From contig NZ_OY787453.1 in assembly GCF_963678795.1 (NCBI RefSeq), positions 1,116,001 through 1,180,000 on the forward strand: a stretch of DNA of 64,000 bases, written 5' to 3'. The number at the start of each line of letters is the position of its first letter. Position 1 is the stretch's first letter. Positions 52,476 to 62,370 of the stretch are shown one piece after another. Source of the stretch: an uncultured Methanoregula sp. Lineage in GTDB: Archaea; Halobacteriota; Methanomicrobia; Methanomicrobiales; Methanospirillaceae. The translations under genes were made by a program, and so were the position numbers. The notes beneath the pieces are model-generated. The model saw only the letters and a program-made list of their open reading frames with translations. It was not told where the DNA came from and made no database searches.

Positions 52476-53488
52476 ACTAATGCATCCCCGTTTCTCGTTT
52501 GCGGAAAAGTGAACCGGTATCGCGTGCCCGGCCCCCCCAGAAGTTCTACCGATCCATTCATCTCGCCGGTCAGGCCCCGGATAAGCTCGAGCCCGGTGGT
52601 TGCCGGGTTGTTAAAATCAACGCTTGCGGGAAACCCTGCACCATCGTCGCGGTACTCGAGAGTTTTTGCATCATCCCCATGATGGTACCGGATCTCGATC
52701 GTGCCATCGCGCCCCCCGGGAAAAGCATGCATCGCCGAGTTCGAGACCAGCTCGTTTATCAGGATACCAAAAGGAACTGCGGTATCCAGATCAAGGGTGG
52801 CATCACCGGCATCTATGTTCAGGTTTATGACACGACGCCCGCCCGGCTGGGAAGAGATGACATTTGATGTGATGGTGGTAATAAGATCCCCGGCAGGAAT
52901 GTGCGCGAAATCGCTTGAATGGTATGCAATCTCATGAATGGCAGCGAGTGCCAGGATCCGGTTTTTACTGTTCTCGAAAAGGATCTTGACAGAGGGATCA
53001 TGGATCTTCATTCCTTCCATATGGAGGATCCCGGTTATCAGCTGCATGTTGTTCTTTACCCGGTGATGGATCTCCCGGAGCAGGATCGCTTTTTCGTTTA
53101 TACGTTCCCGGAGATCAATAACGCTCACGACAATGACCGCATTCTTTCCATCCGGTCCCCGCGACGGGTTCAGGAGAACGGGAATTTCCGTACCCTCCGC
53201 ATCAACCAGGGATGCTTTGAAAGGACTCCTGCACATGAGGAGATCCGGCACGGTCGTTTTTCCGGGTGGGAGGGGACGGATAAACTCTGCAATTTCGTGC
53301 CCGGCCATGATGCTGTCGGACTGGCCGAACAGCTCGCGGGCGGCGGGGTTTATACCGGCAAGGGTCCTGCCATCGGGACTGATGAGCAGAATGCCGGTTT
53401 GTACTGTCTCAAATACGGTCCTGAATAAATCATCACTGCCCGCCGGTATTTCGGTTCTGCAGCCTGGTGAAATTTCGGTTCTCGTCAT
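52472..53488 (-). CDS. Sensor histidine kinase, PAS plus HisKA_2
   Basis: 338 residues: PAS domain (about 18-130), the HisKA_2 box ILLREIHHRVKNNMQLITGI with His141/His142, then an HATPase with N box NELVSNSAMHAF and G box YRDDGAGFPA. No membrane segment, so a soluble sensor. It phosphorylates the REC-PAS protein encoded next through an ATGA overlap. A TATA box at 53547-53554 starts the pair. Confidence 0.9.
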   Translation of the reverse strand: MTRTEISPGCRTEIPAGSDDLFRTVFETVQTGILLISPDGRTLAGINPAARELFGQSDSIMAGHEIAEFIRPLPPGKTTVPDLLMCRSPFKASLVDAEGTEIPVLLNPSRGPDGKNAVIVVSVIDLRERINEKAILLREIHHRVKNNMQLITGILHMEGMKIHDPSVKILFENSKNRILALAAIHEIAYHSSDFAHIPAGDLITTITSNVISSQPGGRRVINLNIDAGDATLDLDTAVPFGILINELVSNSAMHAFPGGRDGTIEIRYHHGDDAKTLEYRDDGAGFPASVDFNNPATTGLELIRGLTGEMNGSVELLGGPGTRYRFTFPQTRNGDALV

Positions 53489-53546
53489 CTGGATATACCT
53501 GCCGGAAGAGTCCTGATCCTGCGTTTGCAGGGAGTATGTTGAATAA

Positions 53547-53554
53547 TATATAAA
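53547..53554 (-). promoter_or_regulatory. TATA box of the two-component operon
   Basis: TTTATATA on the minus strand, about 62 nt before the kinase start, implying a leader of about 35 nt. Confidence 0.55.
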
Positions 53555-53832
53555 TGGATTTTCAATCGGTTTTTGTTTCCGGAAAACCCGGCCGGCAGCC
53601 TCCCGGCAGATGCAACACGCGGGTGCATTTCACCGGGAGCCCGGCCAACAGATGGTTGATGCGGCAAAAGCGGACATGCAGGAACGGGAGAGAAATGGCC
53701 CGGCTTCCCGGGACGCATCCGGTTGAACCCTTCCCGGAAAGGTCCGGATGATCTCCGGTATAGCGATATCTGCGACTATCCATCATCGTTCAATAAAAAA
53801 AGGGATAAATTCCTTCAGGTTAAAAATGTCGT
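53555..53832. other. Intergenic stretch between divergent promoters
   Basis: No gene. Lies between the kinase promoter and the lipoprotein gene starting at 53833; an AT-rich GGATAAATT near 53805 could be the promoter of the latter. Confidence 0.35.
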
Positions 53833-54609
53833 ATGCGATCGTTATTCTGTATCGTGCTCGTCCTCCTCATCGGCATTCTTGCCAGTGGATGTACCCAGCA
53901 GACTGCTTCTTCTCCGGCAATAACCCCGGTGACCCCAACAACCGCTGCAGCAATAACAGCCCCTGCAGTTCCTGCTACCGGATCTTCCCTTGCTGAACTC
54001 TCAAATACCCGATCCGGTACCCTGCTTTCTCTGGATCCCGGCCCCGTCATAGTATCATTCAATGCGGAGAATGCACAGCCAATGACATTCTGGTTCTCAC
54101 AGGGACAGGATTACGCCGAGGGTTCCGACCTGGTTATGACGGGCCCGTACACAGGATCGCTTGCCGTTGCCGCCCCAAAAAAGGGTGAATACCAGCTGAA
54201 TATTTCCGGTTCGGGTTCCTGGACTGCACGGGTTGCCCGGGCGGAAATGACGACTCCTTTGAAAGCTCCCGTAAACCTCTCGGGTTCCGGAACATCGGTT
54301 ACACCGTGTTTTGCCCTGGAAAAAGGGGAGTACTTCTTCAACAGGAACGAGACCGGCCTCGCTTCCCCGCTCTATGAACTCCGGTATGCAAACGGGAGTT
54401 ACCTCATGGATGTGAACAACACGTTCGTCCAGCCGGGCTTTGGTATGGGCTCCCCCCACCCGTTCGGGTTTATCGAGATCCCCGAGAACGGCACGTATTT
54501 CCTGAGCGTGATTGCAAAGTCAAACCCGCACCCGTGGAATGTTTCCATCAGTGTGGTTCCCCGGCTTCCACCCATGGGACCGGGTCCGGCAATTCCCGGT
54601 AAGGTCTAG
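53833..54609 (+). CDS. Lipoprotein, unknown function
   Basis: 258 residues. Signal MRSLFCIVLVLLIGILASGC with lipobox ILASGC, Thr/Ala/Pro linker to about 55, then a beta-rich domain with ARSGTLLSLDPGPVIVSF-like start (RSGTLLSLDPGPVIVSFNAE), TGPYTGSLAVAAPKKGEYQL, and IEIPENGTYFLSVIAKSN. It looks like a surface beta-sandwich of the bacterial pre-peptidase C-terminal type, but this is not certain. Faces outside the cell. Confidence 0.78.
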   Translation: MRSLFCIVLVLLIGILASGCTQQTASSPAITPVTPTTAAAITAPAVPATGSSLAELSNTRSGTLLSLDPGPVIVSFNAENAQPMTFWFSQGQDYAEGSDLVMTGPYTGSLAVAAPKKGEYQLNISGSGSWTARVARAEMTTPLKAPVNLSGSGTSVTPCFALEKGEYFFNRNETGLASPLYELRYANGSYLMDVNNTFVQPGFGMGSPHPFGFIEIPENGTYFLSVIAKSNPHPWNVSISVVPRLPPMGPGPAIPGKV

Positions 54610-54796
54610 TGCTGGATATCGCACCGGATAATTTCTTTTTCTGGAGCAAACGGGAGAACATTCCTGTTTCAGCCAGCCACCCGGGTAATCTTACCGGCAT
54701 CTCCTTTTAATATCGGTCAAATAAAAAAAGTAAAAAAATTTAAGTATCCGGATACCAGTTGTTATCCGGGACCACCTCCGGTTTTTTTTAGAACGG

Positions 54797-56287
54797 ATGG
54801 GATTTTCAGCAATACAACAGAACAGGTGGGATATGGAACAGGACCGGCAGGCTTGGGCCAAAGGTAAGAACGAACACATGTTCAGGGATCTGATCGAATC
54901 GATCGGCCAGAGGTATTTCACGCTCGATGATCAGGAGAATGTTACCTACATGAGCCCGGCCTGTGAAGAGATTTTTGGTGTTTTGCCGGGAGCGCTCATC
55001 GGAAAGCCGATCACGTCCATTGTCATCCCTGCCGAAAAAGATCGTGTGAGTAATAAATACCGGGAAGTGAAAGCCGGCGGCTTCTATCCCTCCGATTACC
55101 GGGTTTTAGATAAATGCGGGAATATCCACGTGGTGAGGTGCATATCACGGTCATATACCGGGGACGACGGGAAAAAAGTGATCGCCGGGATTATCAGCGA
55201 GATCTCCCGGGAGCAGACGGCTGAAGAAGCGCTGAGGACCAGCGAAGAGAAGGTCAAAAAAATTATCAACTATTCAAGGGACGGGATTATTCTTGCCGAT
55301 GAGAAGGGTATCCTTATCGAATGGAGCCCGGCCATGGAGCAGATCACCGGAATACCGCGTTCTGGCGCTGTGGGAAGACCGGTATGGGACCTCCAGTATG
55401 AGATGCTTCCAGGAAAAGAAAAAAACGCGCAATCCCGCAGCCGGATCATAAATCATTTCCATGCCCTGCTTGGAGCAGGAGAACCCGAACCGGTCGATCT
55501 CAGGCAGGAATACGAGATCGAACGCCCGGACATGACCCATAGTACGATAGAATCTATCCAGTTCCTGGTACCGACCGAGGGGGGAACCATGGTAGCAGCG
55601 ATCGTGAGGGATATCACCGACCGGAAGAAGATCGAGGATACCCTCATGGAGGCCAACCGCCAGCTCGGCCTGATGACGAGCATCACCCGGCATGATATCA
55701 ACAACAAGATCATGACCATGCTCGGGTATTTTGAAGTTGCAAAGGAAGAGTGCAAAGATCCGGTACTGCGGGAATATATCAGGAAACTGGCATCTGCAAC
55801 AGAATCGATCAAGACCCAGATCGCGTTCACAAAAATCTACCAGGACCTCGGCAGCCAGAAGCCGCAATGGCAGGATATCTGCTCGATTCTGCCGCGGTCG
55901 CACATTCCGGAGAATGTTATCATGACTGCCGATGTGCAGGGCGTCAGCGTATTTGCCGATCCGATGCTGGAGCGGGTCTTTTTCAATCTTCTCGACAACA
56001 CCCTCCGGCACGGTCACCGGGTGACAAAAATTTCGGTCTCATACCGTATGTCGGGAGTGGGGCTGATCCTTTTGTGGGAGGATAATGGTGAGGGTGTCGC
56101 TGCCGGGTACAAGGAAAAGATCTTTGAGCGGGGATTCGGGAGGAATAACGGGCTCGGGCTGTTCCTTGTGCGGGAGATCCTCTCACTCACCGGCATTACC
56201 ATCCAGGAGACCGGTGAGCCGGGGCGGGGAGCCCGGTTCGAGATAAAGGTTCCGGATGGTGCTTTCAGGATCGGCGGCAGGCAATAA
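54797..56287 (+). CDS. PAS-PAS sensor histidine kinase
   Basis: 496 residues, soluble. Two PAS domains (about 28-150 and 155-280), then the methanogen-type dimer helix MTSITRHDINNKIMTMLGYF with its His, N box NLLDNTLRHG, G1 WEDNGEGV and G2 NNGLGLFLVREIL. No receiver domain, and no partner gene adjacent. An internal ATG (54833) with GGTGGGAT upstream may be the true start; the first ATG has no ribosome binding site. Confidence 0.9.
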   Translation: MGFSAIQQNRWDMEQDRQAWAKGKNEHMFRDLIESIGQRYFTLDDQENVTYMSPACEEIFGVLPGALIGKPITSIVIPAEKDRVSNKYREVKAGGFYPSDYRVLDKCGNIHVVRCISRSYTGDDGKKVIAGIISEISREQTAEEALRTSEEKVKKIINYSRDGIILADEKGILIEWSPAMEQITGIPRSGAVGRPVWDLQYEMLPGKEKNAQSRSRIINHFHALLGAGEPEPVDLRQEYEIERPDMTHSTIESIQFLVPTEGGTMVAAIVRDITDRKKIEDTLMEANRQLGLMTSITRHDINNKIMTMLGYFEVAKEECKDPVLREYIRKLASATESIKTQIAFTKIYQDLGSQKPQWQDICSILPRSHIPENVIMTADVQGVSVFADPMLERVFFNLLDNTLRHGHRVTKISVSYRMSGVGLILLWEDNGEGVAAGYKEKIFERGFGRNNGLGLFLVREILSLTGITIQETGEPGRGARFEIKVPDGAFRIGGRQ

Positions 56288-56498
56288 AAGGGACCGTAAG
56301 GGTGCACATTTCTTAAAAAACCGGTGTCCGGTACTTCACCATGATGCTGGACCCTGCCGTGATAACGCATTAATATGGCTACCATCAAAACAGCCCGTTA
56401 AAAAACCGAAAAAATGAAAAAAACAGGACTCTGTTGAAATCCTCTTTTTCCTTTTATTCGCTTATTCTCTTCTCAATGTAAGGAGCGCGACCCCCTCT

Positions 56499-56515
56499 TT
56501 CCCCCATAGGGGGAA
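56499..56515. repeat. Inverted repeat TTCCCCC/GGGGGAA
   Basis: Perfect 7-bp stem with a 3-nt loop in a gene-free region. Confidence 0.45.
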
Positions 56516-56752
56516 GCAGCATGCGGGGACCATCCCCCTGACCCCATTCCTTCCATTTTTGAGTTTTTATTCAACCATCTGAGTGAATATCATTCCTGGG
56601 GGATGCCTCTGGCGTGCGATGGCGGAAGCATGATGTGCCGGAGTCCCAAGGAGCGACTGCTTGATTCTCTTAAGGATTTCCTATGAAAATCATTACACTC
56701 CCTTGATATGATAATGGGGCTTTGCACCCCCCTTACCCCTTTGCGATAACCT

Positions 56753-56784
56753 GCGCCGCTCCCGAAGGGACGCCCCCGCGGCGC
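56753..56784. repeat. Nested GC-rich inverted repeat
   Basis: Outer stem GCGCCGC/GCGGCGC and inner stem TCCC/GGGA around GAA, with a C-rich stretch between them. Could form a stable RNA stem; no T-run follows. Confidence 0.45.
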
Positions 56785-57023
56785 TTCAATTACCTGCTCA
56801 TGTCTGAAAAATGGTAATTGCCCCGCCGTGCCGTACCGAGGCCATGAGACGGGGAGCACTCGCATCGATACGATTTTCATACTTCGGGTGTGAACCCCGT
56901 TCATGTGCGTTTCAACAGAGCCAGAAACAGGGATATTCTCCTGTTCTTTTTCATCCGTTTCCGTTGAGTTTATCCATTCCTGAATCAACACGAAACATAG
57001 TTACCGGTTGCCGGAGTGATTGG

Positions 57024-57437
57024 ATGAAACGCGAGAACAAAAAAGCGCTGGATGATTTTCTTACCTGTGCAGATGCGATGAGCGATGATATCCTTACCGA
57101 TACAGAAAAAATGCTGGGAAGTATGCCATTTATCCTGCCGGTCCTGCGGGAACGGCCGGAGTTTTTTACCCTGTCATCGCTGGCCGATGATATGATCATC
57201 CGGCCAAAACACCTGCCCCCCCGGACAGCTGAACTTGTTGCACTCGCTGCAGCTGCCGCAACGGGTGCGCAATACTGCATGCAGGTACATATAAGGGCTG
57301 CAGCAAAAGAGGGTGCAAGCCGGGATGAGATCCTGGATGCTATCCTTATCGCAGCACTGGTGGGGAAGACGCGGGTGCTTGCCCCCGCACTTCGCGAGCT
57401 CTGCGATGCACTGCCCCCGGATACAAAATCCCGGTAA
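57024..57437 (+). CDS. Carboxymuconolactone-decarboxylase-like (AhpD fold) protein
   Basis: 137 residues. The CMD core reads PPRTAELVALAAAAATGAQY followed by CMQVHIRAA and the helix ASRDEILDAILIAALVGKTR. AhpD-type members have a CxxC-x3-H; here the first Cys is Ala (AQYC-x3-H), so a redox disulfide cannot form inside the site. The second Cys and the His are kept. The start at 57024 has GGAGTGA upstream; the longer frame reaches into non-coding DNA. Confidence 0.85.
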   Translation: MKRENKKALDDFLTCADAMSDDILTDTEKMLGSMPFILPVLRERPEFFTLSSLADDMIIRPKHLPPRTAELVALAAAAATGAQYCMQVHIRAAAKEGASRDEILDAILIAALVGKTRVLAPALRELCDALPPDTKSR

Positions 57438-57558
57438 GGAACGACAAAAATCTCTTCACGTGATATTTCCCGATTGTACCAGCCGGCCAGCATAATCCGG
57501 CAGGAGGGCTTGCAGACAGCACCTGGCTATACAAAAGGATTTGGCATCTGCCATCGGT

Positions 57559-59292
57559 TTACTTCCCGCTGCCGGTATACCGGAATTTACCGCACGGTAC
57601 CAGGATCCCGAACCGTGCACCCCTGCCCGGCTCGCCGGTTTCCCGGATGGCGATATCGGTGATTGCGAGAATCTCCCTTGAGAGAAAAAGGCCAAGACCG
57701 GTATTTTTCCCGAACCCGCGCTGGAAGAGCCGGGCCTTATCGTCTTTTGAGATGCCGGTACCATTATCTTCGACAACAATGACGAGGTCATTGCCGGATC
57801 CCTCAAGGGATATGGTTATCGCTGTGAGACCTTCCCCGCCATAATTCATAGCATTGTCGAAAAGGTTGTAGAACACTTTTTCAAGCATGGGATCGGCATA
57901 GATTTCAAGCGTTCCGGTATCGCTTGTCAGGGAGACGGAGCGGAGGTATACCATGTTCTTTGCCCGGGCGATAACCGCACCGGTATCCTGCCAGACCGGC
58001 ATTTTGCTTCCCAGCTTATCATATTCCCCCGTGAACGCGATCTGTTCCCGCATCGCATCCAGCGCCTCCTCCTCCAGGTCAAAATACTCTTTCTGGACAG
58101 GATCCGTGGCAAGTTCCCGGCCCAGCTCAACGTAACTGGCTACGGCCATGAGTTTGTTCAGGAGATCGTGGCGGGTGATACCGGTTAAGAGGGCGATCTT
58201 CTTATTGGCCTGCGACAGCGCAAGCTCTGTCTGTTTTCTCTCGGTAATGTCCCGGAACAGGCAGATGGAACCGGCCGGCCCGGTCCCGCTGACATCCATC
58301 GGCGTGACCAGTACGTCATAGAACCGCGGGCTACCCCCCTGAAGAATCCGTACCTCAACATGATGTTTCCGGTTTTCCAGACGGGAATCTTCCCCGAGGA
58401 CGGCAAGCCCGGGAACAATATCCCGGATATTGCGCCCGGTGGCATCGAGCGATGAGATACCGGCGATCTGTTCGGCCGACGGGTTGAGATCGATCACCCG
58501 TCTCTGCCCGTTTATAACAATGACCGCATCGCTCATCGTCAAAAAAATGAGCGAGTACGCCACGGGCACAGCAGAGAAGAGCTGGTAGCGGAGAAGCCCT
58601 ACGGCAAGGAAGATACCGGTTGCAAGGAATGCGAAGGGGGTCAGGTCGTACTCCGGGAACGGGGTAAGATGGAATACATACGCGATATTGCAGAATGCCG
58701 GGATGCACGCGGCACAGACAAGAAGGATCGTCTGGCGCCGGTAGAATTCCGTGGAGAGGAAGAGCCTCCCCGCTGCAAAAATAAGCGCAACAAGGGTGAG
58801 GAGATAACAGTACCCGATGCTTAACCAGAAGAGGGGGCCGTGTTCATACACCCAGATCAGGGACCCGTTGAAGGACACCTGGGAAAACCCGGAATAAAAA
58901 AGGAGATGATACGGGTTCGTCAGGACAAGGAACCAGACGATGGCAGGAACGATAAAGAACAAAGGAACCGTGCGGCGGCTGAGGTACTTTTCATGGCCGG
59001 TATAGCAGAGGACAACGAAGAGCCAGGCAACCGGTACGGCAAGGATGGCCGGGTATTCGAGATCATTGATGAGAAGGACCGTCTGCAGATCGGAACTCAT
59101 CAGTTCCAGCGCATACCCGAAGATCCAGACGGTCAGAGCCGCCATCAGCAGCGTGAAGGGCCGGGATATCGGTATTGCACGGTTCCGCCACCCGGCATAG
59201 GTAAGGAGCGCCGAGAACGTGCCGGACAGGAGAAGGATAATCGCGGGTAAGTGTTCGAGGATCATGATGGGAGAATGCATATTCCCCGGCAA
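57559..59292 (-). CDS. Seven-TM sensor histidine kinase with PAS domain
   Basis: 577 residues. Seven membrane helices fill about 8-225 (ILEHLPAIILLLSGTFSALL, LFVVLCYTG, LFWLSIGYCYLLTLVALIFA), the N-terminal 7TM sensor type of archaeal and bacterial kinases. A PAS domain (about 240-350), the dimer helix TGITRHDLLNKLMAVASYVE with its His, N box NLFDNAMNYGG, G1 VEDNGTGIS and G2 NTGLGLFLSREIL follow. The C-terminal kinase half is similar to that of the protein at 54797-56287. Start ambiguous among three near Met codons. Confidence 0.9.
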   Translation of the reverse strand: MPGNMHSPIMILEHLPAIILLLSGTFSALLTYAGWRNRAIPISRPFTLLMAALTVWIFGYALELMSSDLQTVLLINDLEYPAILAVPVAWLFVVLCYTGHEKYLSRRTVPLFFIVPAIVWFLVLTNPYHLLFYSGFSQVSFNGSLIWVYEHGPLFWLSIGYCYLLTLVALIFAAGRLFLSTEFYRRQTILLVCAACIPAFCNIAYVFHLTPFPEYDLTPFAFLATGIFLAVGLLRYQLFSAVPVAYSLIFLTMSDAVIVINGQRRVIDLNPSAEQIAGISSLDATGRNIRDIVPGLAVLGEDSRLENRKHHVEVRILQGGSPRFYDVLVTPMDVSGTGPAGSICLFRDITERKQTELALSQANKKIALLTGITRHDLLNKLMAVASYVELGRELATDPVQKEYFDLEEEALDAMREQIAFTGEYDKLGSKMPVWQDTGAVIARAKNMVYLRSVSLTSDTGTLEIYADPMLEKVFYNLFDNAMNYGGEGLTAITISLEGSGNDLVIVVEDNGTGISKDDKARLFQRGFGKNTGLGLFLSREILAITDIAIRETGEPGRGARFGILVPCGKFRYTGSGK

Positions 59293-59581
59293 TGGTGCTG
59301 CCCCAGGAACAAGGGCGCGGGTATCAGGTCGCCATGCCGCAGGATCATGTGGGCTGGATTGCCGGAAATTGTTTATCTAATTGATTTTTTAAGGCTCATA
59401 AATACTACATATGATCAATCCTGCACCGGAGGCAGGATGGATCAGGAATGTATTGTCTGGCTGATCATAACGGGTGGGACGGGCTTAAGGATACGGGCTT
59501 ACAGGAACGCCGGATTGCCGGATATGCCCTGCCAACGGACCATCTCTCAAAAACATTATCCAGATGCCGGCTGAATAATGG

Positions 59582-60013
59582 ATGGAAACCATGGACCCGC
59601 CGGAAATGGAAGACGAACCCTGTGAGCAGTGCGGCCTGTGCTGCCGGATATTCGGTCCGGGCATCACACCGACTGTTCCGAACGTGTATGTCTGGATAGA
59701 GCAGGGAAGGGAGGATATCCTCCGCTGGTTTGTCGCGTTCATGGAGGATGGGACATCCGTACCCTGTACAGATGTCCGGGCCGAGGATCTCTCAAATATC
59801 CACTCGGTTGAGATGCGCCATCCCGGGACCGGCGATTACGTCACGGTCTGCCCGTTCCTCCGAAGGGTTACAAAAACACGGTACCTCTGCGGGATCCATC
59901 TCGTGAAACCCGACATGTGCTGTACCTACCAGCCATGGATCTGGGGCGAGACGTATTTCAACCGGTGCCAGGCCCTTAAAAAAAGTGACCGGAAATGCCG
60001 CTGGCCACTCTGA
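59582..60013 (+). CDS. YkgJ-type cysteine-cluster protein
   Basis: 143 residues with CEQCGLCCRIFGPG at the start and later cysteines in TVCPFLRR, YLCGIH, DMCCTYQPW and NRCQAL. This is the metal-binding pattern of the YkgJ/UPF0153 family, thought to bind zinc or an iron-sulfur centre. No partner genes are close by. Start at the first ATG; a second ATG three codons later could serve. Confidence 0.87.
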   Translation: METMDPPEMEDEPCEQCGLCCRIFGPGITPTVPNVYVWIEQGREDILRWFVAFMEDGTSVPCTDVRAEDLSNIHSVEMRHPGTGDYVTVCPFLRRVTKTRYLCGIHLVKPDMCCTYQPWIWGETYFNRCQALKKSDRKCRWPL

Positions 60014-60208
60014 TACATCTCACATTTTTGCGCTTTTACCCTATTATTTTCAGGGAATCCGGCAAAATCAGGACCGGTGATTTCCCCGCGTCCCGCAGCG
60101 AACCGGGCCCGGCCGGGATACCCCGTGATATTCCGGATCTGCCGTTTCCCGCCATAATTTTAAGATCCGGGTGAAAGCAGGATCCGGCTGAAAAGTGAGA
60201 ATGAAGGT

Positions 60209-61291
60209 TTATGGTGCAAACGACCTGTTGACAGACACAATGTCACCGGTGTACCAGGTCAGGTAGAGCGAGGATGCAGCCAGCTCCCCGGTTCCCTGCA
60301 GGGGATAGATGTGCAGATCGATCTTTACAGGTTTTTTATTCCGATCGGGATCACCCGGGGAATATGTCCAGTAAATAGTTCCTGAATCCTCATCTGTAAC
60401 CGGGTTTCCAAGGATAGTCACTTCCGAAGTTGAAGGGATGACCCGGATGAAATAACCGTAATCTGCAGACCAGGTATAACGGCTTGCCTGTAACTGACGA
60501 CCGGACAGGTTGGTGATATCCAGCCTCAATCCTTTTGCCGATGATATCTGGGGGGAGAAATACTGTGGGTCTGCCCGGATTGTTATATCACCGGAAAAAC
60601 GATCCGGGTTATCAAAAAGAGCCGGTGCAACAAGCAGAATGAAGAGGAGAAATCCGATTACGATGACGGCTCCTGCCATGATACTTAACATGGGGGACCG
60701 GTTCATTCCCGGGATTTTTCCGGTAACGGTTTTCCCGATCGTCCATCCCAGAAACGAATACAGGAGGAGCGGGATGCAGACAAGCCCGGTGATTGCAGCA
60801 AAAAACCATGAATATTTATTCGGGATCATTGGCATCAGCAGGATGAAGAACATGACGAGGCCAAACCACATCGGTACCATGCAGAAGAGCAGGATGGAGC
60901 GCTGGAAATCCCCTTCGTACCAGGTGATAAGCGTTCCCTGCCGGAGCGTGAGGCGGTGCTTTATATTCTCGGCGTGCCTGCCGGCCAGAACACGGCTGAA
61001 GATCATCAGAAAACAGATGGTCAGGAATATTGTCCCGAAAAGGATGATGATGGAGAGGAAGAGGGGAAGTATGTTATTCGGATCGGTTATCCAGGATCCC
61101 CCGAGGACCCGGCTTCCCATGTTGGGGATGAGGGAGATCATGGTCCCGGTCACACCTACCATGGTGAACAGGCGGAAATTCTCCCATAAAAATTCCCTGA
61201 TGGTAAAGGGATTTTTTACCGTTTTTTTACAGGAGGGGCATATATTACCAGGAGAGGATAATTCCCTGCCGCAGTCCGGACAGATCGTCAT
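60209..61291 (-). CDS. Membrane protein with N-terminal zinc ribbon and external beta domain
   Basis: 360 residues. MTICPDCGRELSSPGNICPS plus CKK is a zinc ribbon, which decides the start at 61291 instead of 61387. About five membrane helices follow (LFTMVGVTGTMISLI, ILPLFLSIIILFGTIFLTIC, ILLFCMVPMWFGLVMFFILL, MLSIMAGAVIVIGFLLFILL). The last 120 residues form a beta domain (ASRYTWSADYGYFIRVIP, GTIYWTYSPGD) similar to the lipoprotein at 28429-28887. Its role is unknown. Confidence 0.82.
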   Translation of the reverse strand: MTICPDCGRELSSPGNICPSCKKTVKNPFTIREFLWENFRLFTMVGVTGTMISLIPNMGSRVLGGSWITDPNNILPLFLSIIILFGTIFLTICFLMIFSRVLAGRHAENIKHRLTLRQGTLITWYEGDFQRSILLFCMVPMWFGLVMFFILLMPMIPNKYSWFFAAITGLVCIPLLLYSFLGWTIGKTVTGKIPGMNRSPMLSIMAGAVIVIGFLLFILLVAPALFDNPDRFSGDITIRADPQYFSPQISSAKGLRLDITNLSGRQLQASRYTWSADYGYFIRVIPSTSEVTILGNPVTDEDSGTIYWTYSPGDPDRNKKPVKIDLHIYPLQGTGELAASSLYLTWYTGDIVSVNRSFAP

Positions 61292-61457
61292 GATACGTTT
61301 GTGTTCTCCCTCCCGGCATAATAAATGATTTTTTTCATAGTATCCCCGTGCGAACCGCAAACGGTTCCCTTGCCGGTGCAGCAGCACAATTGGGGAATAT
61401 TATTTATCAGCCTTTATTATGTCAGTCACTCAAAACTGATCAGAAGGATGTTGGGTT

Positions 61458-62318
61458 ATGACTGGTTCCAGGGATCCGTATCCTGTTTCAGACACTGCAG
61501 CACTTGTCATGCTCTGGGCGAGTGGATACTATGCCAATAAACCCCTGACCGGCACGTATCTCGGACGGCTTGACCTGTCCGCAGGCCAGATGCTGCTGGA
61601 CCGGTACCATGAGATCTGCCCGTGGTACCCGGAAGTGATCATCAACCGGAAGCATTTCATCAGGAGTAATGTTGAGGACCTGATCAGGAACAGCAACAAG
61701 GAGACGGTCATCGTCAACCTTGGGGCGGGATTCTCCCCGCTCGCACTTGAGCTGGTACCTTTCCTTTCGGATCGTGTGCGGTTTATCGAGATGGATCTGA
61801 GAAACATGGACCGGAAGACCCGGCTGTATTCTGACCTTATCCCGGACCAATGCAGGTTCATCTCCTGCATCGAAGCAGATATTGGCGACACGGCCTGCCT
61901 GGATGAGACGCTGGCCGGATTCACCGGCACTGAAAAGACCCGGCTTATTGTGGTCATGGAGGGACTCACGTATTATATCGGGAGACCTGTCATGGAACGG
62001 GTGCTTGCATGCCTGTCCGGTCTCACGCGGGACCAGCACATCATCTTCGAGCATCTTAAGCCATGCCGTCTGGTCAGCGAAGAACGGAAGTTCATTCCCT
62101 ACAGGATCTTCTCCCACGTGCGCGACTATACCGCCATGGACCGGATGACTACCTATTCGGACGATGAGATCCGCAGGATAATTGGTCCTGCATTCACCTG
62201 CAGCTACTCCGATATGGACAAAATGGAGAAGAGAAGGACCGGGACGAACACCTATTTCCCGACTCCTGAATCCGGCTGGCTTTCCTGTGCCATCGCATCC
62301 CGCGGGACAGGGAAATAA
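61458..62318 (+). CDS. Leucine-carboxyl-methyltransferase-like SAM methyltransferase
   Basis: 286 residues of the LCMT/PPM1-type class I methyltransferase family. The SAM motif is VIVNLGAGFSPLALEL, the acidic end of strand 2 RFIEMDLRNM, and EADIGDT, plus IVVMEGLTYYIG and IIFEHLKPC. In bacteria this family methylates polyketide carboxyls or other small acids; the archaeal substrate is unknown. Stand-alone gene divergent from the zinc-ribbon protein. Confidence 0.85.
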   Translation: MTGSRDPYPVSDTAALVMLWASGYYANKPLTGTYLGRLDLSAGQMLLDRYHEICPWYPEVIINRKHFIRSNVEDLIRNSNKETVIVNLGAGFSPLALELVPFLSDRVRFIEMDLRNMDRKTRLYSDLIPDQCRFISCIEADIGDTACLDETLAGFTGTEKTRLIVVMEGLTYYIGRPVMERVLACLSGLTRDQHIIFEHLKPCRLVSEERKFIPYRIFSHVRDYTAMDRMTTYSDDEIRRIIGPAFTCSYSDMDKMEKRRTGTNTYFPTPESGWLSCAIASRGTGK

Positions 62319-62370
62319 CCAAAAAACCTCCGGTATCCCTCTCCCCGGTTTCACGAAAAAATGCGGATAG

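Larger units (their letters stand above)
56288..57023. other. Gene-free stretch with hairpins
   Basis: No frame reads as protein. It holds two strong inverted repeats (56499-56515 and 56753-56784) and a looser one, CAATTACC/GGTAATTG, near 56786-56819. May be old mobile or repeat DNA. Confidence 0.4.
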
